Origin: Picocystis sp. L7
Lineage: Eukaryota > Chlorophyta > Picocystophyceae > Picocystales > Picocystaceae
DNA: 64,000 bases
Direction: 5' to 3'
Assembly (NCBI GenBank): GCA_020975725.1
Contig: QXJR01000010.1
Coordinates: 658,371 to 722,370, forward strand
Part shown: piece after piece, positions 29,639-38,752 of the stretch
Position numbering within the stretch: position 1 is the stretch's first letter
Layout of the letters: each line of letters opens with the position of its first letter
Notes under the pieces: model-generated
The model's input: only the letters and a program-made list of their open reading frames with translations
Database searches by the model: none
What the model was told of the DNA's origin: nothing
Program-made: the position numbers and the translations under genes

Positions 29639-31519
29639 ATGGCGGGAAGGGCCGTGCAGCGCGCCTTGGCCTCGCGGGAATCGCATGCGCTTCGAGACGA
29701 GGAGGTTGGACGTGGAAGCACCTCCGACACTTGCTCGGAGGAGTTGGAAGACGATGCGAAACCTTCGCGACGTGGAAACGCGTTCGACCTGCTTCTTGGC
29801 GAAGGAGATGGAGAAGATGCAGATGCAGATGGGACGGATTCGTCGGATGGACAAGAGGCGAAGGTAGAGGCGAGAAAGGTCGTACCGCCGCAGAAGGAAC
29901 CGAAGAAGAAGAAGAAGAAGAAACAGAAGAAGAAAGAGAAGGAAGGAAGTGGACGAAACAAAGCATCGGAAGGAGACGAACTCGATCGTATCTTGAAAGA
30001 CCTGCAGATCGTAACGAAAGAACAAGAAGAAGAAGAAGGAGGACGGAGAGGGAAGACGGACAGCGACCCGACCACGCCGCTGCTGGGCACCGACAACCGA
30101 CAGCTTTCGGTGGAAGCGGAGATGAAGCGCATCTTCGGTGCCAAAGTCGTCCAAGAAGGCATCGCCGAAGACGAAAGGAACAAAAGGATGCCCAAAGGTA
30201 GAAGAAGGATCCTGCGAAAAGGGACCATCATCACACCCAAGGAACACTGGAACAAGTTCGAAGGGGGGCTGTCCATGGAATACCTAGGATTGGAAGACGG
30301 ACGAAAGGTGTTCGAATACAAATACAGCGTGGCATATCAAGACGTCCAAAACCAGTACGACTCCTTGTCCAACACGCACGATCCAAACACACTGGTGGCG
30401 TTGCTTCAGTATCATCCGTATCACGTGGACACCCTCCTGACTGTCTCTGAACTGTACCAGCACATGGGTGAAGCGCAGGTGGCAGGGGAGCTGCTCGAAA
30501 AGGCGCTGTATGCACTGGAATGCGCGTGGCATCCTTACTTCAAGCCTGCAGAAGGGAACTGTCGCTTGAATTTTTCCCACGAGCCCAACAAGCCGTTCTT
30601 CCTGGCGCTGTTTCGATTCGCCCAGAACTTGAGCCGAAGGGGTTGTCACCGCACCTCCCTCCAGTGCGCCAAGCTGCTGCTGGCGTTGGACGACGATGAC
30701 CCCCTGGGCGTGCTGCAGGCGATCGATTATTATGCCCTTCGTGCAAGGGAATATCGTTGGTTGCTCCGCTTGTCGGAGGAATATTTGGACGGGCAGTGTA
30801 CCCTATCCCTGTATCCCAATTTTGCGTTCAGCCTCTCACTGGCCAAGCACAGGATCGAACTGGAAGCCGGATCCTCGGAATCCGCTGGTGATGCGAGTGA
30901 TGAGATGCTCCTTCAGGCCGTCATGCTCCATCCAGCGGCCGTGAAGATGCTGATTGAAAAACTGCAGGAGAAAGGTGTTGCTCGAGAGTCAAAGTGGCAG
31001 GAAGTTCTTGGAAGAGCTCTGTTCAAGGAAGCTCGTCATGACAGTGCAAGCTTGGAGCACTTGTCGCGCATCTTCGTAGAACGGCAGCATCTCATGTGGA
31101 AGCCCGAGGAGATTCTCTCTTGGCTCCGAAAGACGGCAGACCTTGCGGCAAATATCGAGGAAGGGAAGGAGAAATCTAGCTTTTGCGCAGGTGATTGGCA
31201 AGTTGTTTGTGCAGAGTTTTTCCCACCCTCTTCGGTGAATTCCTACCAACACTTGCATCTTGGCGACTTCAGCGATAATCGTGCCTTGCTCCCTCAGGAG
31301 GACCAGGGGGCTGGAATTTTCGGCATGGGGGAACAGGCGGCGGGGAATAACCAACCGGCAGGAGCGTTTCCGATGGAAATGCTAGACCGAGAGGATTTGG
31401 AGGAGGGGAGCCCTCTCTTGATGCTACTGCGAACGCTCCTTCCATGGGTGCACGTTGGTGATGAGGAGGATAGTCCTCGGGATCCTCCGGGCCCACGAAA
31501 TGGTCAAGCCGGTGAGTAA
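29639..31519 (+). CDS. TCF25: TCF25/NULP1 (Rqc1) family protein
   Basis: The 626-residue frame is open from ATG to TAA. The N-terminal 150 residues are acidic with a long Lys run (KEPKKKKKKKQKKK). Then come the family's conserved core motifs: RILRKGTIITPKEHWNKF, DVQNQYDSLSNTHDPNTL, LLQYHPYHVDTLLTVSELYQ, AWHPYF, NKPFFLALFRF, LLLALDDDDPLG, LYPNFAFSLSLA and a C-terminal PLLMLLRTLLPWV. The human protein TCF25 and yeast Rqc1 act with Ltn1 in ribosome-associated quality control, where stalled nascent chains are ubiquitinated; the same role is inferred here. The stop overlaps a good donor site (ccg|gtgagt at 31509-31517), with a possible acceptor at 31564, so an alternative spliced C-terminus cannot be excluded, but the frame already reaches the usual family end. 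Confidence 0.92.
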   Translation: MAGRAVQRALASRESHALRDEEVGRGSTSDTCSEELEDDAKPSRRGNAFDLLLGEGDGEDADADGTDSSDGQEAKVEARKVVPPQKEPKKKKKKKQKKKEKEGSGRNKASEGDELDRILKDLQIVTKEQEEEEGGRRGKTDSDPTTPLLGTDNRQLSVEAEMKRIFGAKVVQEGIAEDERNKRMPKGRRRILRKGTIITPKEHWNKFEGGLSMEYLGLEDGRKVFEYKYSVAYQDVQNQYDSLSNTHDPNTLVALLQYHPYHVDTLLTVSELYQHMGEAQVAGELLEKALYALECAWHPYFKPAEGNCRLNFSHEPNKPFFLALFRFAQNLSRRGCHRTSLQCAKLLLALDDDDPLGVLQAIDYYALRAREYRWLLRLSEEYLDGQCTLSLYPNFAFSLSLAKHRIELEAGSSESAGDASDEMLLQAVMLHPAAVKMLIEKLQEKGVARESKWQEVLGRALFKEARHDSASLEHLSRIFVERQHLMWKPEEILSWLRKTADLAANIEEGKEKSSFCAGDWQVVCAEFFPPSSVNSYQHLHLGDFSDNRALLPQEDQGAGIFGMGEQAAGNNQPAGAFPMEMLDREDLEEGSPLLMLLRTLLPWVHVGDEEDSPRDPPGPRNGQAGE

Positions 31520-32207
31520 TTTGTACATTCGTCTCTACACCAAAGCCTCTTCCTCTTTTCGTAGCTCAGATCTCTTCATGTGCCTTTATACAGCCATTCT
31601 CAAGCACTGCGGCTCCTCCGCTTGCCAAGTTTATGGCAAGCACAGACTCAACGTTCTTGACGAGCCCCGCCATAGGGCATCGGAGCAGATCACCTATTCT
31701 GTGCCATCTTTCCAGCCAGCCTGCTCGCTGTCGGCCATGTATCTCTCTCCCATTGAAATCAAAGACACACCCGCTTGGAATTCGCCACAGCTGGACTTTT
31801 TGCAAGACACGGTCGTCCTGCGAGTGGCCCATACAACCTCCATGCATGGGATTGCTCAGGGAGGAATGTCAACCATGGATGCACCTGATTCAACCCTGGA
31901 TCTGCTCCACAAACACTTGCAGCCAAATGGAAAGGTACCAGGAAGCCTTCTCATCCCAACTCTCCCACCACACAATGCACTTGGTGTCCTTGCTGGGACA
32001 CCTCGACATCCTCTCCAATCGGTGCACCTTTCAAAGGGTTTTCTTTTCCCATCTAAAACGGGGATCCATGGGTTCCTTTCGGTTCGATCCTTTTCTTCAA
32101 AGGGAACGAGGAAGAGGCGCAACGCGTCGCGAGGAGCCAGGCGCGAATTCGCCGTCGCAGAGACGCTTGGAGGAAGATTGGCACACTTGGAATCTGTCCT
32201 GGCGAGG

Positions 32208-34055
32208 ATGTGGCCCACCATGTCTGCTTGGAGTTGCGCCTTGGCCGTGGCGGTCATTGCTGCGTTTGCCAATGCAGCAGGGACAGGTGGTGGACCTCTC
32301 TTCGTGCCACTGCTGGGAGTGCTCCTGAAAATCGACACCAGAGATGCAGCTGCACTCTCTCAAAGCCTGGTGTTCTTTGGATCGATCACCTCCACCATCA
32401 TGCATGCAAACCGCAAACATCCCTTGCTCGCAGACAGGCCTTGTTTGGATGCAGGATTGGTCCTGGCCCTGCAGCCCATGTTCATGGCCGGTGTGGGCTA
32501 TGGGGTGGTGGTGAACACCACGGCACCAAACGAATTGGTGTGTACGAGCCTCATGCTGGTGCTGACCATGGTGGCGGCCATGACCATGAGAAAAGGGTTG
32601 AGCATGTGGCGGAAAGAAGGGAGGGAAGGACGCACGGTACAATACAGCACCTACTTCAGCTCAGTCTCGGGGCTGTTTGCCGAAGAGAATAGGATCATGC
32701 AAGCAGATGCAGGAGTCACCGACCCCGAGGCAAGGATAGGCCTTCCAAGCTCACCCCGAATGGAAACGCCTCTATTGAAAAAAGACCGGAACGGAGATGA
32801 AAGCACTCCACCGGCACCAACCGAATCAGAACGTTGCGTCCTGGAAGAAGCCCATGCTTCTCCCGTGGCAAGCAACGAACCGCTCACCCCTGGAGGGGTG
32901 GAGACGAAATCGATCAACATGGACCGTCAGCGATCTTTCCTCTGCGGATGCGGCTTGATCGCAGCAGCGAGCTGGGCCTGTTTCCTGCTCATCGCGATTG
33001 TGCGGGCTGCTTGGAAGCATGATTGCGGGGCACTCTATTGGGGTTCTCTTGTGCTTGAACTACCTGTTGCCCTGGTATGGGAGAAGGTCGCTTTGTGGTG
33101 GGTGCACAGTCCTTCCGGGACGGGGCTGACACTTCTCAACGAATTCCTAGAGCCAAACCATTTGTTGAGTGGGGACCCTGGCGGTTCCAGCAGCATTTCT
33201 CGCAGATCGACACCTTCGGTAATTCAAGTCTACTCTGCAGCCGACCTCGCTAGCATCGACGACTCGATGTCGCGTGGAAACGTTCAAAGTGGAACCGAGA
33301 CACTCCCGAAGCACGCAAGCACTTCGGAAGAAAGCGTAGATCGCTTGGTGAGAGTGAGATTGCAACACGATCCAGATGCAGATGCAGATGCGGGTGAAGT
33401 ATGGACCGGCATATCTGTCCTGCCACCGAGAAACAAGGAAAATCTCGGGCTTCTTCCCGAGCACACCAGCATGCATCCCCCAGTCGAACCCCACGCAATG
33501 CTCCTTGACGAAGAGCGGCAGAGGCTTTCCCGCCCGAGTGAACTAGCTTCAGCAGAGACAGCGCGAGGCGACCCCGTCCCCGCACCAATCTCCGACCCGG
33601 AACCGTCCGTTGTGCAAGGGAAGAAACAGAAGGAACTGGGCTGGTTGCCAATATGGGCATTGGCTGGCGGTGTCGCTGCAGGGGCATTGGGCTTTGGTGG
33701 AAGCGTCGTACTAGGCCCGCTGCTCCTGTCTTTGAATGTCCACCCTCAGGTGACCGCCGCCGTGTGCTCGGCCATTGTTTTCTGCTCGTCCTCCCTGGCC
33801 GCCTTGCAGTACTGGCTGGCTGAACGAATTGCACCGTTGGAGGCGGTCGGATATGGGTTGGCAGCGATGGGAGGTTCGACGCTGGGAGTCCTTTGGATCA
33901 GCGCTGCTATCCGTCGGACCGGGCGGGCATCCATCACCGTCTTGTTGCTGAGTGCACTGATCGGTTCGAGTGCGCTCGTGGTGTTGATTTTCAAATTCAT
34001 GCCAGCGGTGGAGAGGGGCGACATGCGCTTTCATCCGCTGTGCGGGGCGACCTGA
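32208..34055 (+). CDS. TauE/SafE-type membrane transporter
   Basis: The product has 615 residues from the ATG at 32208. The family hallmark is two related membrane halves, and both are seen: the first starts with ALAVAVIAAFANAAGTGGGPLFVPLL and continues with three more hydrophobic helices; the second starts with ALAGGVAAGALGFGGSVVLGPLLL and also has about four. Between them lies a poorly conserved hydrophilic linker of about 300 residues that contains two to three further hydrophobic segments (near CGLIAAASWACFLLIAIV and SLVLELPVALVW). TauE/SafE proteins export sulfite, sulfoacetate or related organic anions in bacteria; in plants and algae the substrate is mostly unknown. The frame stays open back to 31455, through weaker sequence that may encode a targeting leader, so the start is uncertain (alternatives 31842, 31866, 32220). 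Confidence 0.8.
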   Translation: MWPTMSAWSCALAVAVIAAFANAAGTGGGPLFVPLLGVLLKIDTRDAAALSQSLVFFGSITSTIMHANRKHPLLADRPCLDAGLVLALQPMFMAGVGYGVVVNTTAPNELVCTSLMLVLTMVAAMTMRKGLSMWRKEGREGRTVQYSTYFSSVSGLFAEENRIMQADAGVTDPEARIGLPSSPRMETPLLKKDRNGDESTPPAPTESERCVLEEAHASPVASNEPLTPGGVETKSINMDRQRSFLCGCGLIAAASWACFLLIAIVRAAWKHDCGALYWGSLVLELPVALVWEKVALWWVHSPSGTGLTLLNEFLEPNHLLSGDPGGSSSISRRSTPSVIQVYSAADLASIDDSMSRGNVQSGTETLPKHASTSEESVDRLVRVRLQHDPDADADAGEVWTGISVLPPRNKENLGLLPEHTSMHPPVEPHAMLLDEERQRLSRPSELASAETARGDPVPAPISDPEPSVVQGKKQKELGWLPIWALAGGVAAGALGFGGSVVLGPLLLSLNVHPQVTAAVCSAIVFCSSSLAALQYWLAERIAPLEAVGYGLAAMGGSTLGVLWISAAIRRTGRASITVLLLSALIGSSALVVLIFKFMPAVERGDMRFHPLCGAT

Positions 34056-34239
34056 GGTCCCATCGGACCCTTTGGCGCGATGAGCGCGCACGCTTCCTAC
34101 TGCATCAGCGCATGGGCTTGGGCGCGGGGCGACGATGTTTTCCTGCAAGAGGAGGACGGTCGGTCGTCTCTGCGCAGGTTACGGGTGCGCTGGCGGGTAG
34201 AGTGATCCGTTCTTCCCCGTCGACCTTGTTCGCACCTCT

Positions 34240-35184
34240 TCATTTGAGCAAACGCAGTGCTTTTTCCAGGTTTTCCTTGGCCGTGGCCACGTCGTTGAAC
34301 TGCAGTGCGCTGACGGCGTTCCTGGCGTGTTTGGTGGCTTCCAGCACTTGTTTGGGCGGCAGGTTGGTTTCGTAGCTGTCTCCGCTGTTTTTATTGTTTT
34401 TTTCTTCCTTGGGGTTCCGTTTCATCTTCTCCTGTTTTTTCGGTTGGTGCTTCTCTTGTTGTTCTTCCTTGTCTTGTTGGTCCAGCTTGGCGAAGGCCCG
34501 TTCCAGCTCTTCTTCTTCTTCTGGGGACGTGGGCGCTACCTCTTCCGCTTCTCCTTGTGTTTCGGATGCGTTTGGATCTCCTTCCTCGACGGTGGTCTTG
34601 GTCTGTCTTTCTCTCTTGCGTTTGGCGCTTTGCATCAGCTGTGCGGCTTTCCAGTTGGCGTAGTTCTCGATCTCTTCCTTCTTGTCTTCTTCCATCCCTT
34701 TGGATCCATCTTCTCCTTCGGGACAGGCCCGGCTCGCGTCCAGGAACGTCGCTGCTGCGTACATTTTCTTCGCCAGTTCCGCTTCGTACCGTCCGTCTCC
34801 TTCCCTTTCCATTCCGTCCATCTCCCAGGCACGCACCGCGCCGTCTGCGCTGGCGAAGATCTGCATGGCGAATCCTTCCACGCGTGCACGATCCTTCCTT
34901 CGATCCCTCCTGACCTCCATTCCTTCCTCTTCCTCTCCTTCGCCATCGCCTCGTGTTGTTGTTGTTTGTTGTTGTGTTTGTTCCAATCGCAGCAGCAAGG
35001 ACGTGACCTTGTCTTCGTGTCGACGATCGAGCTGGGAAGCCTGCAGGGCGTGTTCTGCGGCGCGCATGAGGCAGTAACGGGCCAACCAGGGATGCACGTG
35101 CGCCACCTCCTCGCCGCGCCTGCAGAGGCGGTCGTGGGCGCGCAAATGACGCCGACAACGCGACACATCCTCCGCCGACGCCAT
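34240..35184 (-). CDS. VTA1/LIP5-like ESCRT-III cofactor
   Basis: The product has 314 residues. The N-terminal 190 residues look like a pair of helical MIT-type repeats (around HPWLARYCLMRAAEHALQA and RVEGFAMQIFASADGAVRAW, then AELAKKMYAAATFLDA), as in Vta1/LIP5. A long charged, low-complexity linker follows (Glu/Lys/Gln-rich). The last 35 residues (ATKHARNAVSALQFNDVA, ENLEKALRLL) match the C-terminal VSL dimer domain that binds and stimulates the Vps4 ATPase. The role would be in multivesicular-body sorting and membrane scission. It is transcribed divergently from the nucleotidyltransferase gene, with about 280 bp between start codons. Confidence 0.83.
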   Translation of the reverse strand: MASAEDVSRCRRHLRAHDRLCRRGEEVAHVHPWLARYCLMRAAEHALQASQLDRRHEDKVTSLLLRLEQTQQQTTTTRGDGEGEEEEGMEVRRDRRKDRARVEGFAMQIFASADGAVRAWEMDGMEREGDGRYEAELAKKMYAAATFLDASRACPEGEDGSKGMEEDKKEEIENYANWKAAQLMQSAKRKRERQTKTTVEEGDPNASETQGEAEEVAPTSPEEEEELERAFAKLDQQDKEEQQEKHQPKKQEKMKRNPKEEKNNKNSGDSYETNLPPKQVLEATKHARNAVSALQFNDVATAKENLEKALRLLK

Positions 35185-35464
35185 CCCAACTGCACCACCA
35201 ACCTCACCACTTCACAACCTCACAACCCAGCTTCACCACCCAACCACCCAGCTTCACAACCACCCAGCTTCACAACTTCACAACCCCCGAGGTTCCCCCC
35301 CCCTGTCTGTCTGTCTGTCTCTCTCTGTGTGTGTGTGTGTGGGTCCGGTGTGGTGGTGATGGTGGGACACGTGGTGGGTGGTGTCGCGTCTTCCCCACCA
35401 CCACCACCACCGCCACCGCCGAGGAGGACACCACGGGGATCGGGGCGTAGGTCCATACCCTGCC
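35185..35464. promoter_or_regulatory. Divergent promoter region with simple repeats
   Basis: A 280-bp gap between two head-to-head start codons. It contains repeats of cacaacc/caccacccagctt (35210-35285), a CTGT/CT/GT tract (35301-35341) and a (CCA)n run (35396-35417). No TATA box is evident. Confidence 0.5.
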
Positions 35465-37435
35465 ATGCCCTCCACGCCCCAGGCCATGGCGTCGGATGCC
35501 GTGCTGTGGGGGGTGCTGGAGAGGACCCGGGTGAGCCCACACGTGGAACGGCGGAGAAGGAACGTCCTGGAACGGTTGCAAAGGGCGGTGGAACGATGGA
35601 TCCGAAACGAAGGACAGCTCGCCCACAAGGTCGTCCGTTCCGAAGATCAGGGATCCCAACACGTGCAAGAAGGAACGTGCCAGGAAGGGAAACAGGGAGA
35701 CGGGAGGGAAAGGGAGGCGCCGTCGGACGTCCAAGTGGTGGCCTTTGGATCCACCACCATGGGACTCAGTAATCCACACAGCGACATGGACGTCTCCGTG
35801 GTGATGCCCCACTGCTGTCCAGAAGACAGAGGAAAAGTGCTCCAACGGATCGACAAGGTCATGAGATCCATGTGCAGGGGCACGAGGACAAACGTGAGGC
35901 TCATCAAGAACGCCAGGGTCCCGGTGCTGCGCTACCTGGATGCGGTGCACAAGGTGCAGTGCGACGTCACCGTCAACGCGGGAGGGTCCGCATACAAGTC
36001 CGAGGCGATCGGACTGCTCCTTGGCCACGACGAGAGAGCGGTGGGGCTGGCGAAGCTGGTCAAGATGTGGGCCAAATCCCAAGGAATCAACGATCCTTCC
36101 GGAGGGACCTTCAACTCCTACTCCCTCGTCCTGCTGGTCATCGTCTTCCTGCAGTGCCAACGGCCCGCCGTGCTACCTCCCCTGAAGGAGGTACTCTTCA
36201 GCCCGAACGTTCCTGCCCGCTTGTCGAAGAAAGACAGGAAGAGAACGGAACCTTGTGGGAACCCGGTCACCTGGTCCATCCTCCTGCAAAACCTCCGAGT
36301 CCACGGAACGGACTGGAAGTCACGGAGCGATGCTCGGAAGAATCAGAAGCCGCTGAGCGAGCTCTTGGAAGATTTCTACGTCTTTCAAGACGAAAACCTC
36401 GCGCAATGTCGTCCTCACATGAGGGCCTGTGCTTACCATGGACGGGTCACGGGGACGTTGCTGAGCCGTGGAGGACCGTTCCTCGATGTGGTGGATCCCT
36501 TTGACGAGGAGGAGAACTGCGCCAGGACTGTGCGGAGGCTCGGATGCCTCGGGAGGATCAAGAAGTCGTTCAGACTCGCCGCGTCGAAGGTTAGGGAAGG
36601 CCGTGGAAATGCTCACCTGTGGCTGTGCCCGGGAGACGAATGGTTCGCTGCAGAATGCCTGCACGGCATGGCCGAGATGAGGCTGGATGAGGTGATGAAC
36701 GAAGGACCCGACGGCAATCCCGCGCAGGATTGGGAAATCGACCATGCGATGCGGCAAAAGGCTGTCCCTCAACCACCCCACCAACCAGCCAAGCCCAAGC
36801 AATCCAAGTCAGGGAACAAACCAGGCCAGGAACCCGGAGTGCGTTCCGCAGCAGAGAAGCCCAAGCAATCCAAGTCAGGGAACAAACCAGGCCAGGAACT
36901 TGGAGTGCGTTCCGCAGCAGAGAAGCCCAAGCGCAAGGACTCGCCGGTCAAGTCTGGGCCGACGATCCCTGCCCCACCCCATCCCAAAGAAGGCTCTGCA
37001 GTACAATCCGCTCCGAATTCAGAACTGTATCGATGTCCTTTTTGCCCGTTCTCTTGCGAGGCTACCGACTTGAAAGCAAAAAAGAGCCACAAGAAAGACG
37101 TGCAGCACGTGGCAAACCGGGTGCTCCAGTTGTACAGTGACTGTATAGTGCGTCGGGGAAAAAGCCTTGCCTGCAAAGGTTGCTCGAAAGCACAGTGCAG
37201 CATGAAATCCAAGGAGAATATCGTGGCGTTTGAAAAGCACGTGAGGCTGCTGCAGTCTTCAAAAGGGAAGACACTAAAGGGTTGGAAGAGAAAGTGTTCT
37301 GTCCCGCACATTGAAGAGGTGGAAGGATGCACGGCATACATTTGTATGAAATGTGCGGTAACGATAAACACGAGCAACGTTTGTGGCATTCTAGCACTGC
37401 TGGAACACGCAGGACCACACGAACAATTCAAATGA
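35465..37435 (+). CDS. Trf4/Cid1-type nucleotidyltransferase with C-terminal zinc-finger module
   Basis: The product has 656 residues from the ATG at 35465. The nucleotidyltransferase signature is VAFGSTTMGLSNPHSDMDV, giving metal-binding Asp107 and Asp109, with the third Asp167 in VQCDVTVNA. The central domain follows (LVKMWAKSQGIND, FNSYSLVLLVIVFLQ) and a PAP-associated block ends with VDPFDEEENCARTVRR. This layout is that of non-canonical poly(A) polymerases and terminal uridylyltransferases, which add A or U tails to RNA 3' ends; which base is added cannot be told. After a linker with two 22-residue tandem repeats comes a Cys-rich tail: CPFCPFSC, then CKGCSKAQC, then CMKC, a probable zinc-binding RNA or protein interaction module. 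A shorter paralogue follows at 38753. Confidence 0.85.
   Translation: MPSTPQAMASDAVLWGVLERTRVSPHVERRRRNVLERLQRAVERWIRNEGQLAHKVVRSEDQGSQHVQEGTCQEGKQGDGREREAPSDVQVVAFGSTTMGLSNPHSDMDVSVVMPHCCPEDRGKVLQRIDKVMRSMCRGTRTNVRLIKNARVPVLRYLDAVHKVQCDVTVNAGGSAYKSEAIGLLLGHDERAVGLAKLVKMWAKSQGINDPSGGTFNSYSLVLLVIVFLQCQRPAVLPPLKEVLFSPNVPARLSKKDRKRTEPCGNPVTWSILLQNLRVHGTDWKSRSDARKNQKPLSELLEDFYVFQDENLAQCRPHMRACAYHGRVTGTLLSRGGPFLDVVDPFDEEENCARTVRRLGCLGRIKKSFRLAASKVREGRGNAHLWLCPGDEWFAAECLHGMAEMRLDEVMNEGPDGNPAQDWEIDHAMRQKAVPQPPHQPAKPKQSKSGNKPGQEPGVRSAAEKPKQSKSGNKPGQELGVRSAAEKPKRKDSPVKSGPTIPAPPHPKEGSAVQSAPNSELYRCPFCPFSCEATDLKAKKSHKKDVQHVANRVLQLYSDCIVRRGKSLACKGCSKAQCSMKSKENIVAFEKHVRLLQSSKGKTLKGWKRKCSVPHIEEVEGCTAYICMKCAVTINTSNVCGILALLEHAGPHEQFK
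36791..36932 (+). repeat. 66-nt in-frame tandem repeat inside the nucleotidyltransferase
   Basis: Two 66-nt units (36791-36856, 36857-36922) and the first 10 nt of a third encode a 22-residue linker repeat beginning KPKQSKSGNKPGQE. The two full units differ at only a few bases, so the duplication is recent or kept by conversion. Confidence 0.9.
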
Positions 37436-38752
37436 ACATTGCAGCTTCCGTGGGTGTGCTTTCTATCCCGCAGAGGATGGTGGTGCGAGAGGACGTTGAA
37501 CCTGCACTTTGATGCCGCTTGGATGTTCCTTGGAACAAACTTGCGCATCAAAACCACCGGTGCATGATCCAGCGCCCTGTGGCTTCGTGTGCTTGACGTA
37601 TCTAGCCGCATCGTCTTACACAGTTGTTGTTGCTCGCTAGAATTGCCGATGTGCAATACTGACGCCTGGAACCTCCAGGTCACCGAGCTAGCTGCCGTGT
37701 CAGGACTTTGCCCTTCTTCAGCGTTTGGTGCAGCTGCAGAATGCTTGGCACAACGACTGGATGGGTTGTGAAATAGCGACCTGTGGACGAAGAAGGGGAG
37801 GGGGTCGCATGTCTTCCAAGCTCCACCTTGGCAGTTGCTTGGCGACGTTGTTTCCTGGTCATAGGTTGGCTGCAGGCAGGGACTTTTGCCCTCGGGGCAC
37901 TTATTCCTTTCATGCTCGATGCACATGATTGGTTTGCGGTGTGCCGGTCTTGCCAACTTGCTTGTACCGTACGTCGTTTCTCTTGTCCGTTCCTTCAGAA
38001 ACAGGAGATGGGCCGATTGACCTGAATGCACTTGAATCTGGATGCAGCGTGTGGCTTGGGTTGATCTTCCACAGCCTCCTGCGGCAAGGATTGCACTGTG
38101 CAGCAGCTGGTATCTTCTGAGCATTGCGCAGATTGGAACTTCACGGGATCCTTCCCGAAGCACCTTTTTTTAGATGTATTGGAGATGGCCAGTCCTTCGA
38201 CGCACCAAAGGCCATTCTTCTCGCTTTCAAGGACTTTTGTTTCCCAAAACGGCTCCGGAGAAAGGTCCTGCGCCCCGTCCACCCACGCAGGAGGTCCGTT
38301 TCCTCCATCCATCCATCCATCCCATATCATGCTCGTCCCGTCCCTTTCTTGGTGTGCTGTGTTGGGTGGACCCAGGCGTGTCCATGTATCTGGATCCAAC
38401 CTGTGCAGCCGTGGCCATCCCATGGCTGTCTCCTTCCCTGTGGTTGTGTTCAGGGTTGGACCTCCACGCTCCATCTTCCTTCCAGGATCCACCACGGATT
38501 CTTCCATGCCTGGTGGATGGTGGTGCAGTGCTGTGAAAGTGCTCACATGGATACCTCCATCCAAGTGTTGGCCCCTTCATCCCCCGAGTGGTGATGTGGG
38601 AGAAGGATCGGGTCGGATCCACCCTTTCCATCGGGGAAGCGGATCCCTTCTGGGATGGAAATAGAAGGGAAGGACCAGGCCTTTCCATTCCCATGGGATC
38701 CCCTTCCTCTCGGGTTTCGACCGTCCCGACGTGTCGGAAGGGAACCGCGGCT
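37436..38752. other. Intergenic, no convincing gene
   Basis: Separates the two tandem nucleotidyltransferase genes. Several overlapping frames exist on both strands, none with a recognisable domain. Short ccatccatccatcc and ggatccacc repeats occur from 38.3 kb, near the start of the downstream gene. Confidence 0.45.

Noticed and set aside
31512-31564. Possible 53-nt intron at the end of the TCF25 gene
   Set aside because: The frame after splicing shows no family-like sequence, and the unspliced protein already ends where the family does.
31455-32207. Upstream extension of the TauE/SafE frame as a true N-terminus
   Set aside because: It overlaps the TCF25 coding end and reads weakly; kept only as a possible leader.
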